From positions 697,001-761,000 of the forward strand of contig NZ_CP091716.1 of assembly GCF_022009635.1 (NCBI RefSeq): 64,000 nucleotides of DNA. Reading direction: 5' to 3'. The position numbers and the translations under genes were made by a program. Position 1 is the first letter of the stretch. Each line of letters begins with the position of its first letter. The stretch comes from Variovorax paradoxus. GTDB lineage: Bacteria; Pseudomonadota; Gammaproteobacteria; Burkholderiales; Burkholderiaceae_C. Positions 20,567 through 28,368 of the stretch are shown here, one piece after another. The notes beneath the pieces are model-generated. The model saw only the letters and a program-made list of their open reading frames with translations. It did no database searches and was not told where the DNA came from.

Positions 20567-20968
20567 ATGCATGTCAACAGGAAGCCGCGCCGTCGGCACA
20601 GCGAAGAATTCAAGGCACGCGTGATGGCCGCGTGTTCGGTCCCCGGTGCGTCGGTGGCGGCGGTGGCGCAGTCGTTCGGCGTGAACGACAACCTTGTTCA
20701 CCAGTGGCGCCGAGGTCGTGGCTTCTCTGTCGATTCACGCGTCGCTACTGCGCCCGTACTGACAACGGCGTGTGCACCGGACTTCGTTGCGTTGGCGATG
20801 CCGGCCACGTTGCCCGCGCCGGCAGAACTTCCTCCTGCTCCAGCTGCGCCGGTGCACGTCGAGAAGATCCAGTTGGAACTCAAGCGCGGCACGCTCGCGG
20901 TGAGCGTGGCGTGGCCGCTGTCGGCGGCGGCGGACTGCGCCGCTTGGCTGCGCGAGTTGCTGCGATGA
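20567..20968 (+). CDS. tnpA: IS66-family accessory protein TnpA
   Basis: 133 residues. The N-terminal helix-turn-helix (HSEEFKARVMAACSVPGASV and NDNLVHQWRRGRG) and the C-terminal LELKRGTLAVSVAWP segment match IS66 TnpA. It is the first gene of an IS66 tnpA-tnpB-tnpC set and overlaps tnpB by 4 bases. The left terminal repeat of this copy was not found; only 19 bp separate the tnpA start from the RMF-like gene. Confidence 0.88.
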   Translation: MHVNRKPRRRHSEEFKARVMAACSVPGASVAAVAQSFGVNDNLVHQWRRGRGFSVDSRVATAPVLTTACAPDFVALAMPATLPAPAELPPAPAAPVHVEKIQLELKRGTLAVSVAWPLSAAADCAAWLRELLR

Positions 20969-21303
20969 TCCGCATCGATGCCTTGTGGCTATGCACCCAG
21001 CCGCTGGACATGCGCTGCGGTGCCGAGCGCCTGATGGCGCACGTCGTGCACGCCATGGGCAGCGCCCGTGCGCATCACGGGTATCTCTTCGCCAATGGGC
21101 GCGCCACGCGCGTGAAGCTGCTCGTGCACGACGGCTTTGGCGTTTGGTGCGCTGCCAGGCGACTGAACTCCGGCCGGTTCATCTGGCCGCGCGAGATCGA
21201 CGGTACGGCGCCGCTGGCGTTGACGCAGGTGCAGTTCGATGCGCTGGTGGTAGGGCTGCCTTGGCAGCGGCTGCCCGAGATGAGCGTGATCACGCGGCTG
21301 TAA
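20965..21303 (+). CDS. tnpB: IS66 Orf2-like protein TnpB
   Basis: 112 residues from an ATG overlapping the tnpA stop. The IS66 TnpB core is clear: MIRIDALWLCTQPLDMRCG, GYLFANGRATRVKLLVHDGF and LPWQRLPE. Unrelated to the RNA-guided TnpB of IS200/IS605. Needed with TnpA and TnpC for IS66 transposition, but here the tnpC that follows is truncated. Confidence 0.9.
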   Translation: MIRIDALWLCTQPLDMRCGAERLMAHVVHAMGSARAHHGYLFANGRATRVKLLVHDGFGVWCAARRLNSGRFIWPREIDGTAPLALTQVQFDALVVGLPWQRLPEMSVITRL

Positions 21304-21417
21304 GTCGCGGCGTCAAGGACTTTGAAGGCGAGTCTCGCCGTCGCAGGAGCCGCACGGCGCGTTGACAGCACAACCCCCAGTGGCATGAGGCCGGCAGGAC
21401 TTGCATGATTCACCCCC

Positions 21418-22446
21418 ATGCCAGCCCTGCACGATCTCAAGGACGAGGACCTTCAAGGTCTCGCACCCGAGGCCGTCACGGCACTTGCTCAGCAGATGCT
21501 GCAGCGCATTCGCCAGCAGGCACATGAGATCCAGTTCAAGGACGCCAAGATCGAGAAGATCATGTTCCAGCTGGCGCAGCTGAAGGCGTGGAAGTTCGGT
21601 GCGAAGACTGAGGCGATGAACGCCGAGCAACGTCGCTTGTTCGAGGAGACCGTTGCCGAGGACGAGGCCAGTCTGCAGGCGCAGCTCGGTCAGCTGCGCG
21701 GTGCGACGCCGTCACCCGAGACCACGGGAGAGAACAACGACAACAAGCGCAAGCCGCGTCGTCGTCCGCTGCCTGAGCACCTGCGCCGTGTGGAACACCA
21801 CCACGAGCCCGAGGACACGAGCTGCCCGAGTTCCGAGATCGAAGCCGTCCTCGCTGCGCCCGATCGGACGACGTGGCTCGGCCGGCGCGATCACACATTG
21901 CTGCTGCTCGCGACCCAGACCGGCTTGCGCCTCTCCGAACTGATCGGCTTGAGCAGAGAAGCCATTCATCTCGGTACCGGTGCGCATGTGCGGTGTGTGG
22001 GCAAGGGCCGCAAGGAGCGATGTACCCCATTGACAAGATACGCCCGGATCGCGCTTCAGGCGTGGCTCAATGAACCCGCGCGCCGCGATGCCAAAGTCTT
22101 ATTTCCCAGCTTGCATGGCGGTCAGCTCAGCCCGGACAGCGTTCAATCGTTGCTGGCTAAGCATGTAGGCGTCGCCAGCAAGACATGTTCATCGCTGGCA
22201 ACCAAGCGGGTATCACCGCACGTCCTGAGGCACAGCGCCGCAATGGAACTCCTACAGGCGGGAGTCGACAGTTCGGTGATCGCGTTGTGGCTCGGTCATG
22301 AATCGATCGAGACCACGCAGACCTACCTTCATGCCCACCTCGGCCTCAAAGAGGCAGCGCTCGCGAAGCTCGAGCCGTACAAGCAGCACAAGCGACTTCG
22401 ATTCCGCCCTGACGATCACGTGCTCGCCTTTCTCGAGGCACTGTGA
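21418..22446 (+). CDS. Chimera: IS66 TnpC N-terminus fused in frame to a tyrosine recombinase
   Basis: 342 residues in one frame. Residues 1-137 are IS66 TnpC: leucine-rich coil, FGAKTEAMNAEQRRLF, and the start of the zinc-binding region EHHHEPEDTSCPS. From about residue 138 (near 21829) the sequence becomes a tyrosine recombinase catalytic domain: Arg in TGLRLSEL, Lys in GKGRKERC, HVLRHS, WLGHES and the nucleophile Tyr in TQTYLHAHL, all present. The N-terminal core-binding domain of the recombinase is replaced by the IS66 part. Whether the hybrid is active is unknown. It is followed by a cluster of GGCATAG repeats. Confidence 0.85.
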   Translation: MPALHDLKDEDLQGLAPEAVTALAQQMLQRIRQQAHEIQFKDAKIEKIMFQLAQLKAWKFGAKTEAMNAEQRRLFEETVAEDEASLQAQLGQLRGATPSPETTGENNDNKRKPRRRPLPEHLRRVEHHHEPEDTSCPSSEIEAVLAAPDRTTWLGRRDHTLLLLATQTGLRLSELIGLSREAIHLGTGAHVRCVGKGRKERCTPLTRYARIALQAWLNEPARRDAKVLFPSLHGGQLSPDSVQSLLAKHVGVASKTCSSLATKRVSPHVLRHSAAMELLQAGVDSSVIALWLGHESIETTQTYLHAHLGLKEAALAKLEPYKQHKRLRFRPDDHVLAFLEAL

Positions 22447-22454
22447 GCGGTCAA

Positions 22455-22565
22455 ACTATGCCGACTGGATCAACTGCAGCTTTCAGTGCATCCGGGGAGA
22501 AGCAAGGCCGCTCGGCATAGTTCGGCGGTCGGCATAGTCGGCCCTATGCCGCACGCGGCATAGGG
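22455..22565. repeat. Cluster of inverted CGGCATAG repeats after the recombinase
   Basis: ACTATGCCGAC (22455-22465) pairs perfectly with GTCGGCATAGT (22528-22538). A further CTCGGCATAGT lies at 22511-22521, and CCCTATGCCG/CGGCATAGGG (22542-22565) forms a perfect 10-bp hairpin. Five copies of one core in 111 bp, starting 9 bases after the recombinase stop, look like the end or recombination site of the tyrosine-recombinase element. Confidence 0.6.
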
Positions 22566-22659
22566 CTGACTGCACCAGGCTCATCACTACGGCGACGCGC
22601 TGGCCCGCCAACTCGCTGCTGCAGAAGAGCCATGCTTTCCTGTTATGTGCAACTGTACA
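22566..22659 (-). pseudogene. IS66 TnpC C-terminal remnant
   Basis: The minus strand encodes RKAWLFCSSELAGQRVAVVM, then SLVQSA, the C-terminal segment of an IS66 transposase. The same segment in the intact copy nearby is RRAWMFVGSELAGQRAAIVM. The remnant is cut by the recombinase repeats on one side and by the younger IS66 copy on the other. Confidence 0.75.
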
Positions 22660-22700
22660 GTGAGCGTCCAGTCCGACCATCTTGACCGGCCGCACGCGGG

Positions 22701-23204
22701 TCACTTGGACTGCAGCTGTGCTCCGACGTAGGCCACACACTCCACGAGGCTGAGGGCGGCCAGCAGCAAGAACTTCTCGGCGTCAGTTCTCACGCGCAAC
22801 AGATCGTGCTCGCCGAGATAGCCGTACACGAACGCAAGCAGGTAGCGCTCAGGGTGGTCGACGCAGGACTTCGTGATCATCTGCTCGACGAGGGCTGGCG
22901 GCACGCCTTCGGTGAACTCCATCGTCGCCGTCAGCCGCCGCAAGGAGGTTTCCTGGACGTCTTCAGAGATCGTCGGCACGGCGTGCCCGCAGTGCTTCAT
23001 GGCCTGGAAGGCGACCAGCAGAACGTGGATGGGCACTTCAAGCTGCAGCATGTCGACCCCGTAGCGAGGCAACACAAGGATGGAGGCCAGCAGGTTGGGC
23101 TGCTGGACGTGGATTTCGTCAGCCAGATCAACCTTCTGCTGCGCGCTCATGCGGTCGACGTCGATGTTCGCCCGGACCATCACGGTCTGCGTGAGCAAGG
23201 TCAT
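22701..23204 (-). CDS. IS66 passenger protein of unknown function
   Basis: 167 residues from ATG at 23204, which overlaps the tnpC stop (ATGA), so it is probably translated by coupling. It begins MTLLTQTVMVRANIDVDRMS and is helical and acidic, with HVLLVAFQAMKHCGHAV and VPPALVEQMITKSC. No signal peptide or catalytic motif recognised. Being inside the terminal repeats and target duplications, it is a true passenger of the IS rather than a flanking gene. Confidence 0.7.
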   Translation of the reverse strand: MTLLTQTVMVRANIDVDRMSAQQKVDLADEIHVQQPNLLASILVLPRYGVDMLQLEVPIHVLLVAFQAMKHCGHAVPTISEDVQETSLRRLTATMEFTEGVPPALVEQMITKSCVDHPERYLLAFVYGYLGEHDLLRVRTDAEKFLLLAALSLVECVAYVGAQLQSK

Positions 23205-24951
23205 GGTGCTGCGTCGCACGCGGGCTGCCATCGGTGCGGCAGCAAGTCCTCGATCTGGCTGGCGCGCTGCGTCGGCAGGCGCTGCAGCACGTCGCGCAGG
23301 TAGGCCCAGGGTCGTGGCCGTTCAGGCGCGCCGACTGCACCAGGCTCATCACGATGGCCGCTCGCTGGCCGGCCAGTTCGCTGCCCACGAACATCCATGC
23401 CCGGCGACCCATCGCCCACGGTTTGATTTGGCGCTCCAGGTGGTTGTTGTCGATGGCGACCGCGCCGTCGTTCAGGTGGCGCGTCAGCGCGGTCCAGTGC
23501 CCCAGCGTGTAGTCGATGGCCTTGGCCGTCGGGCCGCCGTCGGCCACCAGCCTGCGCTCCAGTTGCAGCCAGTGCTTGAGCTCTTCCCACAGCGGCCTGG
23601 CGAGCTGCTGGCGTTGTGCCCGGCGATCATCGTCGCTGAGGTCTTGGAGCTGCGCCTCGACGCCATAGATGCGCGCGAAGCGACGCACCGCCTCCAGGCC
23701 CACCACGCTGGTGCCGTCGTGCGTCAACTCTTCGAAGTTGCGGCGCGCGTGCGCGGCGCAGGCGGCGCCCAGGCGGTCCGGATACAGCCGGGGATCGACC
23801 ACAGTCTCGTAGGCGCTGTAGCGGTCACTCAGCAGCGTGCCCGACCATCGTCTGCCGTGTCTCTCTCGGCCTCCCAGGAAGGCCAGCGGGTACTGCGCCC
23901 CGCGTCCCGGGCAGAACTCGTAGATCACCCCAGGCACCTTGTCGTGCCAGCTTCTGGCGTAGGCCCAGACGTAGGCTCTTCGCGTCTTGCCCGCGCCTGG
24001 GTCCAGCAGGGACACGGGTGTCTCATCGGCGTGCAGCACCGCACAGCTGAGGATGAAGCGCCTGTGCGCCTCGTGCAGCGGCTGCAGCGCCGCGCCGGCC
24101 TGGCCGGTGATGGACGCCAGCGTGGAGCGCGGTGTGTGCACGCCGCTGCGGGCGTTGATGGTCGTTTGCCGGTAGTACGGCATGTGGTCCACGAAGCGGC
24201 TGATCAGCGTGTGCGCGACGAAGCCGCTGGCAGCGATACCGCCTTCGATGACCTCTGCCACGCTGGGCGCCTGGCGCAGCACCTGGCAGCAGCGGCAGGC
24301 CCACTTGCCATAGATGTGGCGGTGCACGAAGAACTCGGCCGGCACGATGTCCAGGCGCTCGCTGACCTCCTGGCCGATGCGCGTCATCGGGCGCCCGCAG
24401 CCGGGCTCCAGGCAGTCGGTGCGCTCGGGCTCGTGGTGGTGTTCGACACGGCGCAAGTGATCGGGGAACGGGTTGCGGCGCGGCCGGCGCGAGGGCGCCT
24501 TGGTCGTTGTGTCCGAGGCTGCTGCGGCGGCCGCAGCCGCGGCGGCTTCACGCCGAAGCCGCTCGAGCTGCTCGCGCAGGCCCGCCTCGTCCTCGGCCAG
24601 CGTCTCCTCGAACAGGCGGCGCTGCTCGGCGTTCATGGCCTCGGACTTGGCGCCGAACTTCCAGCGCTTGAGCCTGGCCAGCTCGAAGGTGATCTTCTCG
24701 ATCTTGGCCTCGCGCAGGGCGATCTCGCGGTCCTTGCGCTGCAGCAGCGCGTCGCGCTCGGCGAGCGCCTGGTCGCGCTGCGCAAGGACACGGCCATGCT
24801 CGGCCAGTTGCTGCTGCTGGTCTTGCACCCGCTGGAGCAGCTGAGCAACCAGCGCAGCTGTCTCGGCGGACAGTCCCGAAGGATTCGCTACAGGAAGATC
24901 ACGCGCACCAAGCATGCGTTGAATGATGCCAGTGCACGCCGATGCCAACAT
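23201..24951 (-). pseudogene. tnpC: IS66 transposase TnpC with a 1-base frameshift near its C-terminus
   Basis: From ATG at 24951: a coiled-coil N-terminus, the zinc-binding segment CLEPGCGRPM...WACRCC, then the DDE core with Asp in LHADETPVSLLD, Asp in LLSDRYSAYE and Glu in DNNHLERQIKPW. The frame breaks at about 23308, where GHDP should continue as WAYLRDVLQRLPTQ. One extra C in the run ACCCTGG would restore it, giving the normal end LLPHRWQPACDAAP at 23201. It is therefore a recent mutation or a sequencing error, about 583 codons in all. Confidence 0.85.
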
Positions 24952-25007
24952 CGGCACATCCCCCGTCAACGCTTGGGGCAGGTGGCGTTGGCGTTGGCGC
25001 CGGCTCC

Positions 25008-25346
25008 TCAGGCTCGCGTGATGACGCTCAGCTCGGGAAGCCGCTGCCAGGGCAGGCCCAGGACCAAGGCGTCGAACTGCGCAGGTGTGAGCGACAGCAA
25101 AGGCGTCGCATCGGTCGTGCTGGGCCAGACGAAGCGCCCCGCGTTGAGCCGGCGCGCCGCGCACCACACGCCGAAGCCGTCGTGCACCAGCAGCTTGACA
25201 CGCGTGCCGCGGGCGTTCGCGAACAGGTAGCCATGGTGCGCCTGCGCTGCGCCGAAGACTTGCACAACGCGCGCCAACAGGCGCTCGGCGCCGGCGCGCA
25301 TGTCGATAGGGTCTGCGGCCAGCCACATCGCGTCGATGCGGATCAT
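25008..25346 (-). CDS. tnpB: IS66 Orf2-like protein TnpB
   Basis: 112 residues from an ATG that overlaps the tnpA stop. Clear IS66 TnpB signature (MIRIDAMWLAADPIDMRAG, GYLFANARGTRVKLLVHDGF, LGLPWQRLPE). It is closely similar to the tnpB at 20965, so two related IS66 copies are present. Intact. Confidence 0.92.
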   Translation of the reverse strand: MIRIDAMWLAADPIDMRAGAERLLARVVQVFGAAQAHHGYLFANARGTRVKLLVHDGFGVWCAARRLNAGRFVWPSTTDATPLLSLTPAQFDALVLGLPWQRLPELSVITRA

Positions 25347-25744
25347 CGAAGCAACTCGCGCATCCAGGCCGCGCACTCGCTTGCGGCGCTCGCCGGCCAG
25401 GTCACGGTGACCGCGATCGGCCCACGTCGCAGCTCGATGCGAACGTCCGGGCTATGAGCCGGCTGCACTGGTGGCGGCAAGCTGACCGGGACGAACACTG
25501 TCTTGGCTTCTTGCGCCTTGGGGCCCTCGACGGTGGTCGCGCTGACGACGGTGGTTGCCGAGTTCATCTCTGCGTCGCGAACCCATCGGCGCAGCAGATT
25601 CGCGTTGACGCCGTGGGCCATTGCCACCGCCGCCATCGACATGCCCGGCTGCATGCAGCTGGCCACAGCGTTTGCCTTGAATTCGTCGCTGTGAATGCGA
25701 CGTCGCCGGCGTGTGCCGGCTTGCTGATCGGGGATAGTGCTCAC
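25343..25744 (-). CDS. tnpA: IS66-family accessory protein TnpA
   Basis: 133 residues, HTH protein with RRRIHSDEFKANAVASCMQP and AHGVNANLLRRWVRDAEM, ending in the IELRRGPIAVTVTWP segment typical of IS66 TnpA. It lies 80 bases inside the right terminal repeat and overlaps tnpB by 4 bases. Intact. Confidence 0.9.
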   Translation of the reverse strand: MSTIPDQQAGTRRRRRIHSDEFKANAVASCMQPGMSMAAVAMAHGVNANLLRRWVRDAEMNSATTVVSATTVEGPKAQEAKTVFVPVSLPPPVQPAHSPDVRIELRRGPIAVTVTWPASAASECAAWMRELLR

Positions 25745-25966
25745 GTGTCCACCAAGAGTTGTTGATGGGGACTAGGCTCCTATGCTCCGAGCAGGCTTTC
25801 AAGATGGTTGGACTGGACGCTCACACTGTACATAACATGCAGCGGTATGGGTGCCGGCGGACGGGCCACAGAAGCAGGAATGGCCTTTTCAGGCTGCCAT
25901 TGCCACTTGGTTCGCTACCCCTCCTGCCTTGGCACGCATGCCGAGTGGGGCCACCACGCCTAACTG

Positions 25967-26947
25967 CTATTTCAATATTTCAAAAATTCCGTATGCCCTG
26001 CTTCGTCGACTAGATATCTCGACGATGGGTTTCTTCTTCATGTGAAATTCATCGTCTATTTGCGCAACACTCTCAGGTATATCATTGGCAAATCTAGAAA
26101 GGAACAATGATGCGGCGTTTGAAGCCAATATAATCGAAATTGGATCGATTTTCCTGCGCTCTAATTCTCGTTTTCCGCTTAACATTCGCTCCAGTGGCCT
26201 TTGCTGGTCGAGGCGGCATCCGCACAGAAGCAGCACGTCGTGCAGATCAGGCGCATTCCAGGCCGCGCAAAAGAACGCGAGCGGGTCAGTTTTAATTCGC
26301 GCAGCTGTTAGGTGCATCAAAGTTTGGTCTACAAGTCGCTTGCGAGGCCGAAAAAGGGATTCGCAACCCGTAACCGCTTCGAAGAGTGATTGACTAAAAA
26401 TGGCATAACCCTCGGAGAGTGGGCGTGTAATGTCTTCCCCCGCTGTGCGCCCGCAAAGCTTGCACCGTTCAAGGTCCTCGGTCGAAAAACCTCCTTTCGT
26501 TGATCCAAATTGTGGTCCGCAATGGGCACAAGTATCCTGAATAGGGGAGTCATGCCAAGCACAATGAAGCACGCCTCTGAATTGATGCAACACACGAGAA
26601 TATGCAAATCCGTAATGTTCTAAGTCTTCTGCCACGCAAAAGACGCATCTTCGTTCTGATCGTGAAAAATTCTTTGACCTGTTTCCCCAGCCTTTGTCTT
26701 GTTGAAATCTGCTAATAAAAGCATCTTCGTCTGCCTCGGCAATCAGTATGCGATTGATCGTTGCGGCGGCATGACGCAGACCGTTCCCTCGCTTTATCGG
26801 GAAAGAGCCGCTAAGCTTCTCGACATTTTTTATTATTGATCTTCGAGGGTGCTTAAATCGTCCTTCCGGCTCGATATGGTTGTGCAGAGCAAATGTGGCC
26901 GCGCAAATGGAATGGGAAGTGGCGAACAAAGGATACGCTGGCGTCAT
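25967..26947 (-). CDS. tniQ: TniQ/TnsD-family target-selection protein (short form)
   Basis: 326 residues from ATG at 26947. The TniQ zinc-binding core is visible: CVFCVAEDLEHYGFAYSRVL, then HQFRGVLHCAWHDSPIQDTC and AHC. TniQ proteins bridge target DNA to TnsC. It follows tnsC in the operon after a 100-bp gap that contains an 8-bp tandem repeat. Shorter than Tn7 TnsD (508 residues) and like the short TniQ proteins of Tn5053/Tn6022-type elements. Confidence 0.8.
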   Translation of the reverse strand: MTPAYPLFATSHSICAATFALHNHIEPEGRFKHPRRSIIKNVEKLSGSFPIKRGNGLRHAAATINRILIAEADEDAFISRFQQDKGWGNRSKNFSRSERRCVFCVAEDLEHYGFAYSRVLHQFRGVLHCAWHDSPIQDTCAHCGPQFGSTKGGFSTEDLERCKLCGRTAGEDITRPLSEGYAIFSQSLFEAVTGCESLFRPRKRLVDQTLMHLTAARIKTDPLAFFCAAWNAPDLHDVLLLCGCRLDQQRPLERMLSGKRELERRKIDPISIILASNAASLFLSRFANDIPESVAQIDDEFHMKKKPIVEISSRRSRAYGIFEILK

Positions 26948-26999
26948 ATCGAAGAAGTATGTAAATTGCGGTCGATATAAGAGAGTTATTATAGGTCCT

Positions 27000-27055
27000 G
27001 CTAATGCGCTAATGCGCTAATGCGCTAATGCGCTAATGCGCCAATGCGCTAATGC
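27000..27055. repeat. Seven tandem copies of GCTAATGC
   Basis: Head-to-tail 8-mers from 27000 to 27055, six perfect and one GCCAATGC (sixth). The tnsC stop codon (27049-27051) lies inside the seventh unit. An 8-bp unit changes frame with each gain or loss, but each unit also supplies a TAG on the minus strand, so slippage would hardly change the protein end. Confidence 0.95.
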
Positions 27056-28347
27056 GATGTCGAAGCGTGGTGCTCAATTGCCTTTTTACGCATGCTTCGA
27101 CGTGATTCTTCGGCCATCCAATTACGTTGTAACCACGCTATGGGCTGATCGCCCCATTTCATAAGTGCGTCGATGTTGTGATCGGCATAGGCAGCGCCGA
27201 GTGCGTGCAACGGTCTCATCGCTGCGGATCCCCACGCTAGTGAAAGATCCACTTGCTCCACACGTTTTGCAGAGCGCCTCAAGGCGCTGATGAGACACTC
27301 GCGCCGATATGTAGTCAGAACGTCGAGAATCGCACCAGTTCGTTGAAAAAGCAGTCCAACAAGGTCGGCTGCCGGAATTTCGTCAGGCTCGGAAAAAATC
27401 GTCCAAGACCAAATCTGAGGGACCAAAACTTGCGACCAATCCTTGTCGTCAACTGCATAAGCCGGGTAAAAATCGAAAATTCCCCCTTGAGAAAAACGTC
27501 GCAAATCTTGCGAAAATTCAAGAACTTTTTGCATTCCCAAAGGATTTCCAACCAAGACAACGGGAATTCCAGCATTCAATAGCCGCAAAAATGTACTGAC
27601 AAATTCTTTTCCCAGCACTGGAGAGGAGACGTTCCTTTCTTGGATCTCTTCTATGATTATCAGCCCGCATCTATGGATCGAAAGAATATGAAGCAAAAGC
27701 AACAACATCGGCCCATTCTTCGTGCGCTCTTTAAACAAAGCTATGTAATTGGTTCCAAGTAGACGATCAATCTCACGAATAATGGTTAAATACAACGTTC
27801 GTCGATTAGCATCGTCAGGCATAAAAACTCGGAGCCAAACGAGTTGCTTTAGGCTGAGCCAGCCGCACGCCTCGTTTTCTCCATGTTCTATCACTTGCGG
27901 CAACTGCCGAGTGATGCACTCAAGTGAGCGGGTTTTTGAAACGCCCGTAGGTCCTTGCACAATGGCGCCGGCCGCTCCTTCAGTGAGCTTTGGGAGTTCC
28001 TCAAGGTCATCCGTCAGATTGGTTTTTTTCGTAAGGCGCGCCATTTCAAATAGATGCCTACGATTCTCTCCAACTCGAGGGTCGCGTGTTCGCAGCGACT
28101 TTCGAAGCATGCTCTGCAGGCGCATGGCGACATCGGCGGCCGCTGTTGAAGGGACATAGAGGTCTTTGACGAGTTCTGCGTGGCTTTCCATCAAAATCGA
28201 GGGGAGCTTGAAATGCTTTAATGGATCTTCGCCAAGAGATTGATACCACTCGCTATGGGTACGCTCTTGAGGTAATCCTCGCAGTAGCGGATTTTCGTTA
28301 TCGTGCACGCCTAAGTCGATTCTAATGTTCACGGGTAATTCAGACAT
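27049..28347 (-). CDS. tnsC: TnsC/TniB-like AAA+ transposition ATPase
   Basis: 432 residues. Walker A is GPTGVSKTRSLE (about residues 132-143) and Walker B is CGLIIIEEIQE, followed by a sensor-type Asn in VVLVGNPLG. In Tn7-like systems this ATPase polymerises on target DNA, receives the target signal from TniQ and activates TnsAB. The N-terminal WYQSLGEDP and C-terminal basic tail fit TnsC. It starts 21 bases after the tnsB stop, in the same operon. Confidence 0.9.
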   Translation of the reverse strand: MSELPVNIRIDLGVHDNENPLLRGLPQERTHSEWYQSLGEDPLKHFKLPSILMESHAELVKDLYVPSTAAADVAMRLQSMLRKSLRTRDPRVGENRRHLFEMARLTKKTNLTDDLEELPKLTEGAAGAIVQGPTGVSKTRSLECITRQLPQVIEHGENEACGWLSLKQLVWLRVFMPDDANRRTLYLTIIREIDRLLGTNYIALFKERTKNGPMLLLLLHILSIHRCGLIIIEEIQERNVSSPVLGKEFVSTFLRLLNAGIPVVLVGNPLGMQKVLEFSQDLRRFSQGGIFDFYPAYAVDDKDWSQVLVPQIWSWTIFSEPDEIPAADLVGLLFQRTGAILDVLTTYRRECLISALRRSAKRVEQVDLSLAWGSAAMRPLHALGAAYADHNIDALMKWGDQPIAWLQRNWMAEESRRSMRKKAIEHHASTSH

Positions 28348-28368
28348 TGAAGTTGTAGACGCAGTGCT

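Larger units (their letters stand above)
22660..25824. mobile_element. IS66-family element, 3165 bp, with 8-bp target duplications and a passenger gene
   Basis: Terminal repeats GTGAGCGTCCAGTCCGACCA (from 22660) and its inverted partner ending GACTGGACGCTCAC at 25824 (one mismatch within 20). The direct repeat ACTGTACA flanks both ends (22652-22659 and 25825-25832), the 8-bp duplication typical of IS66. It carries tnpA, tnpB and tnpC on the minus strand plus an extra gene after tnpC. It landed in older IS66 debris. Confidence 0.9.

Noticed and set aside
23080..25230. 716-residue plus-strand frame across the IS66 copy
   Set aside because: Shadow of tnpC and tnpB, which carry clear IS66 motifs on the minus strand.
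27000..27055. Possible short CRISPR-like array
   Set aside because: Units are 8 bp head-to-tail with no spacers and no cas genes nearby.
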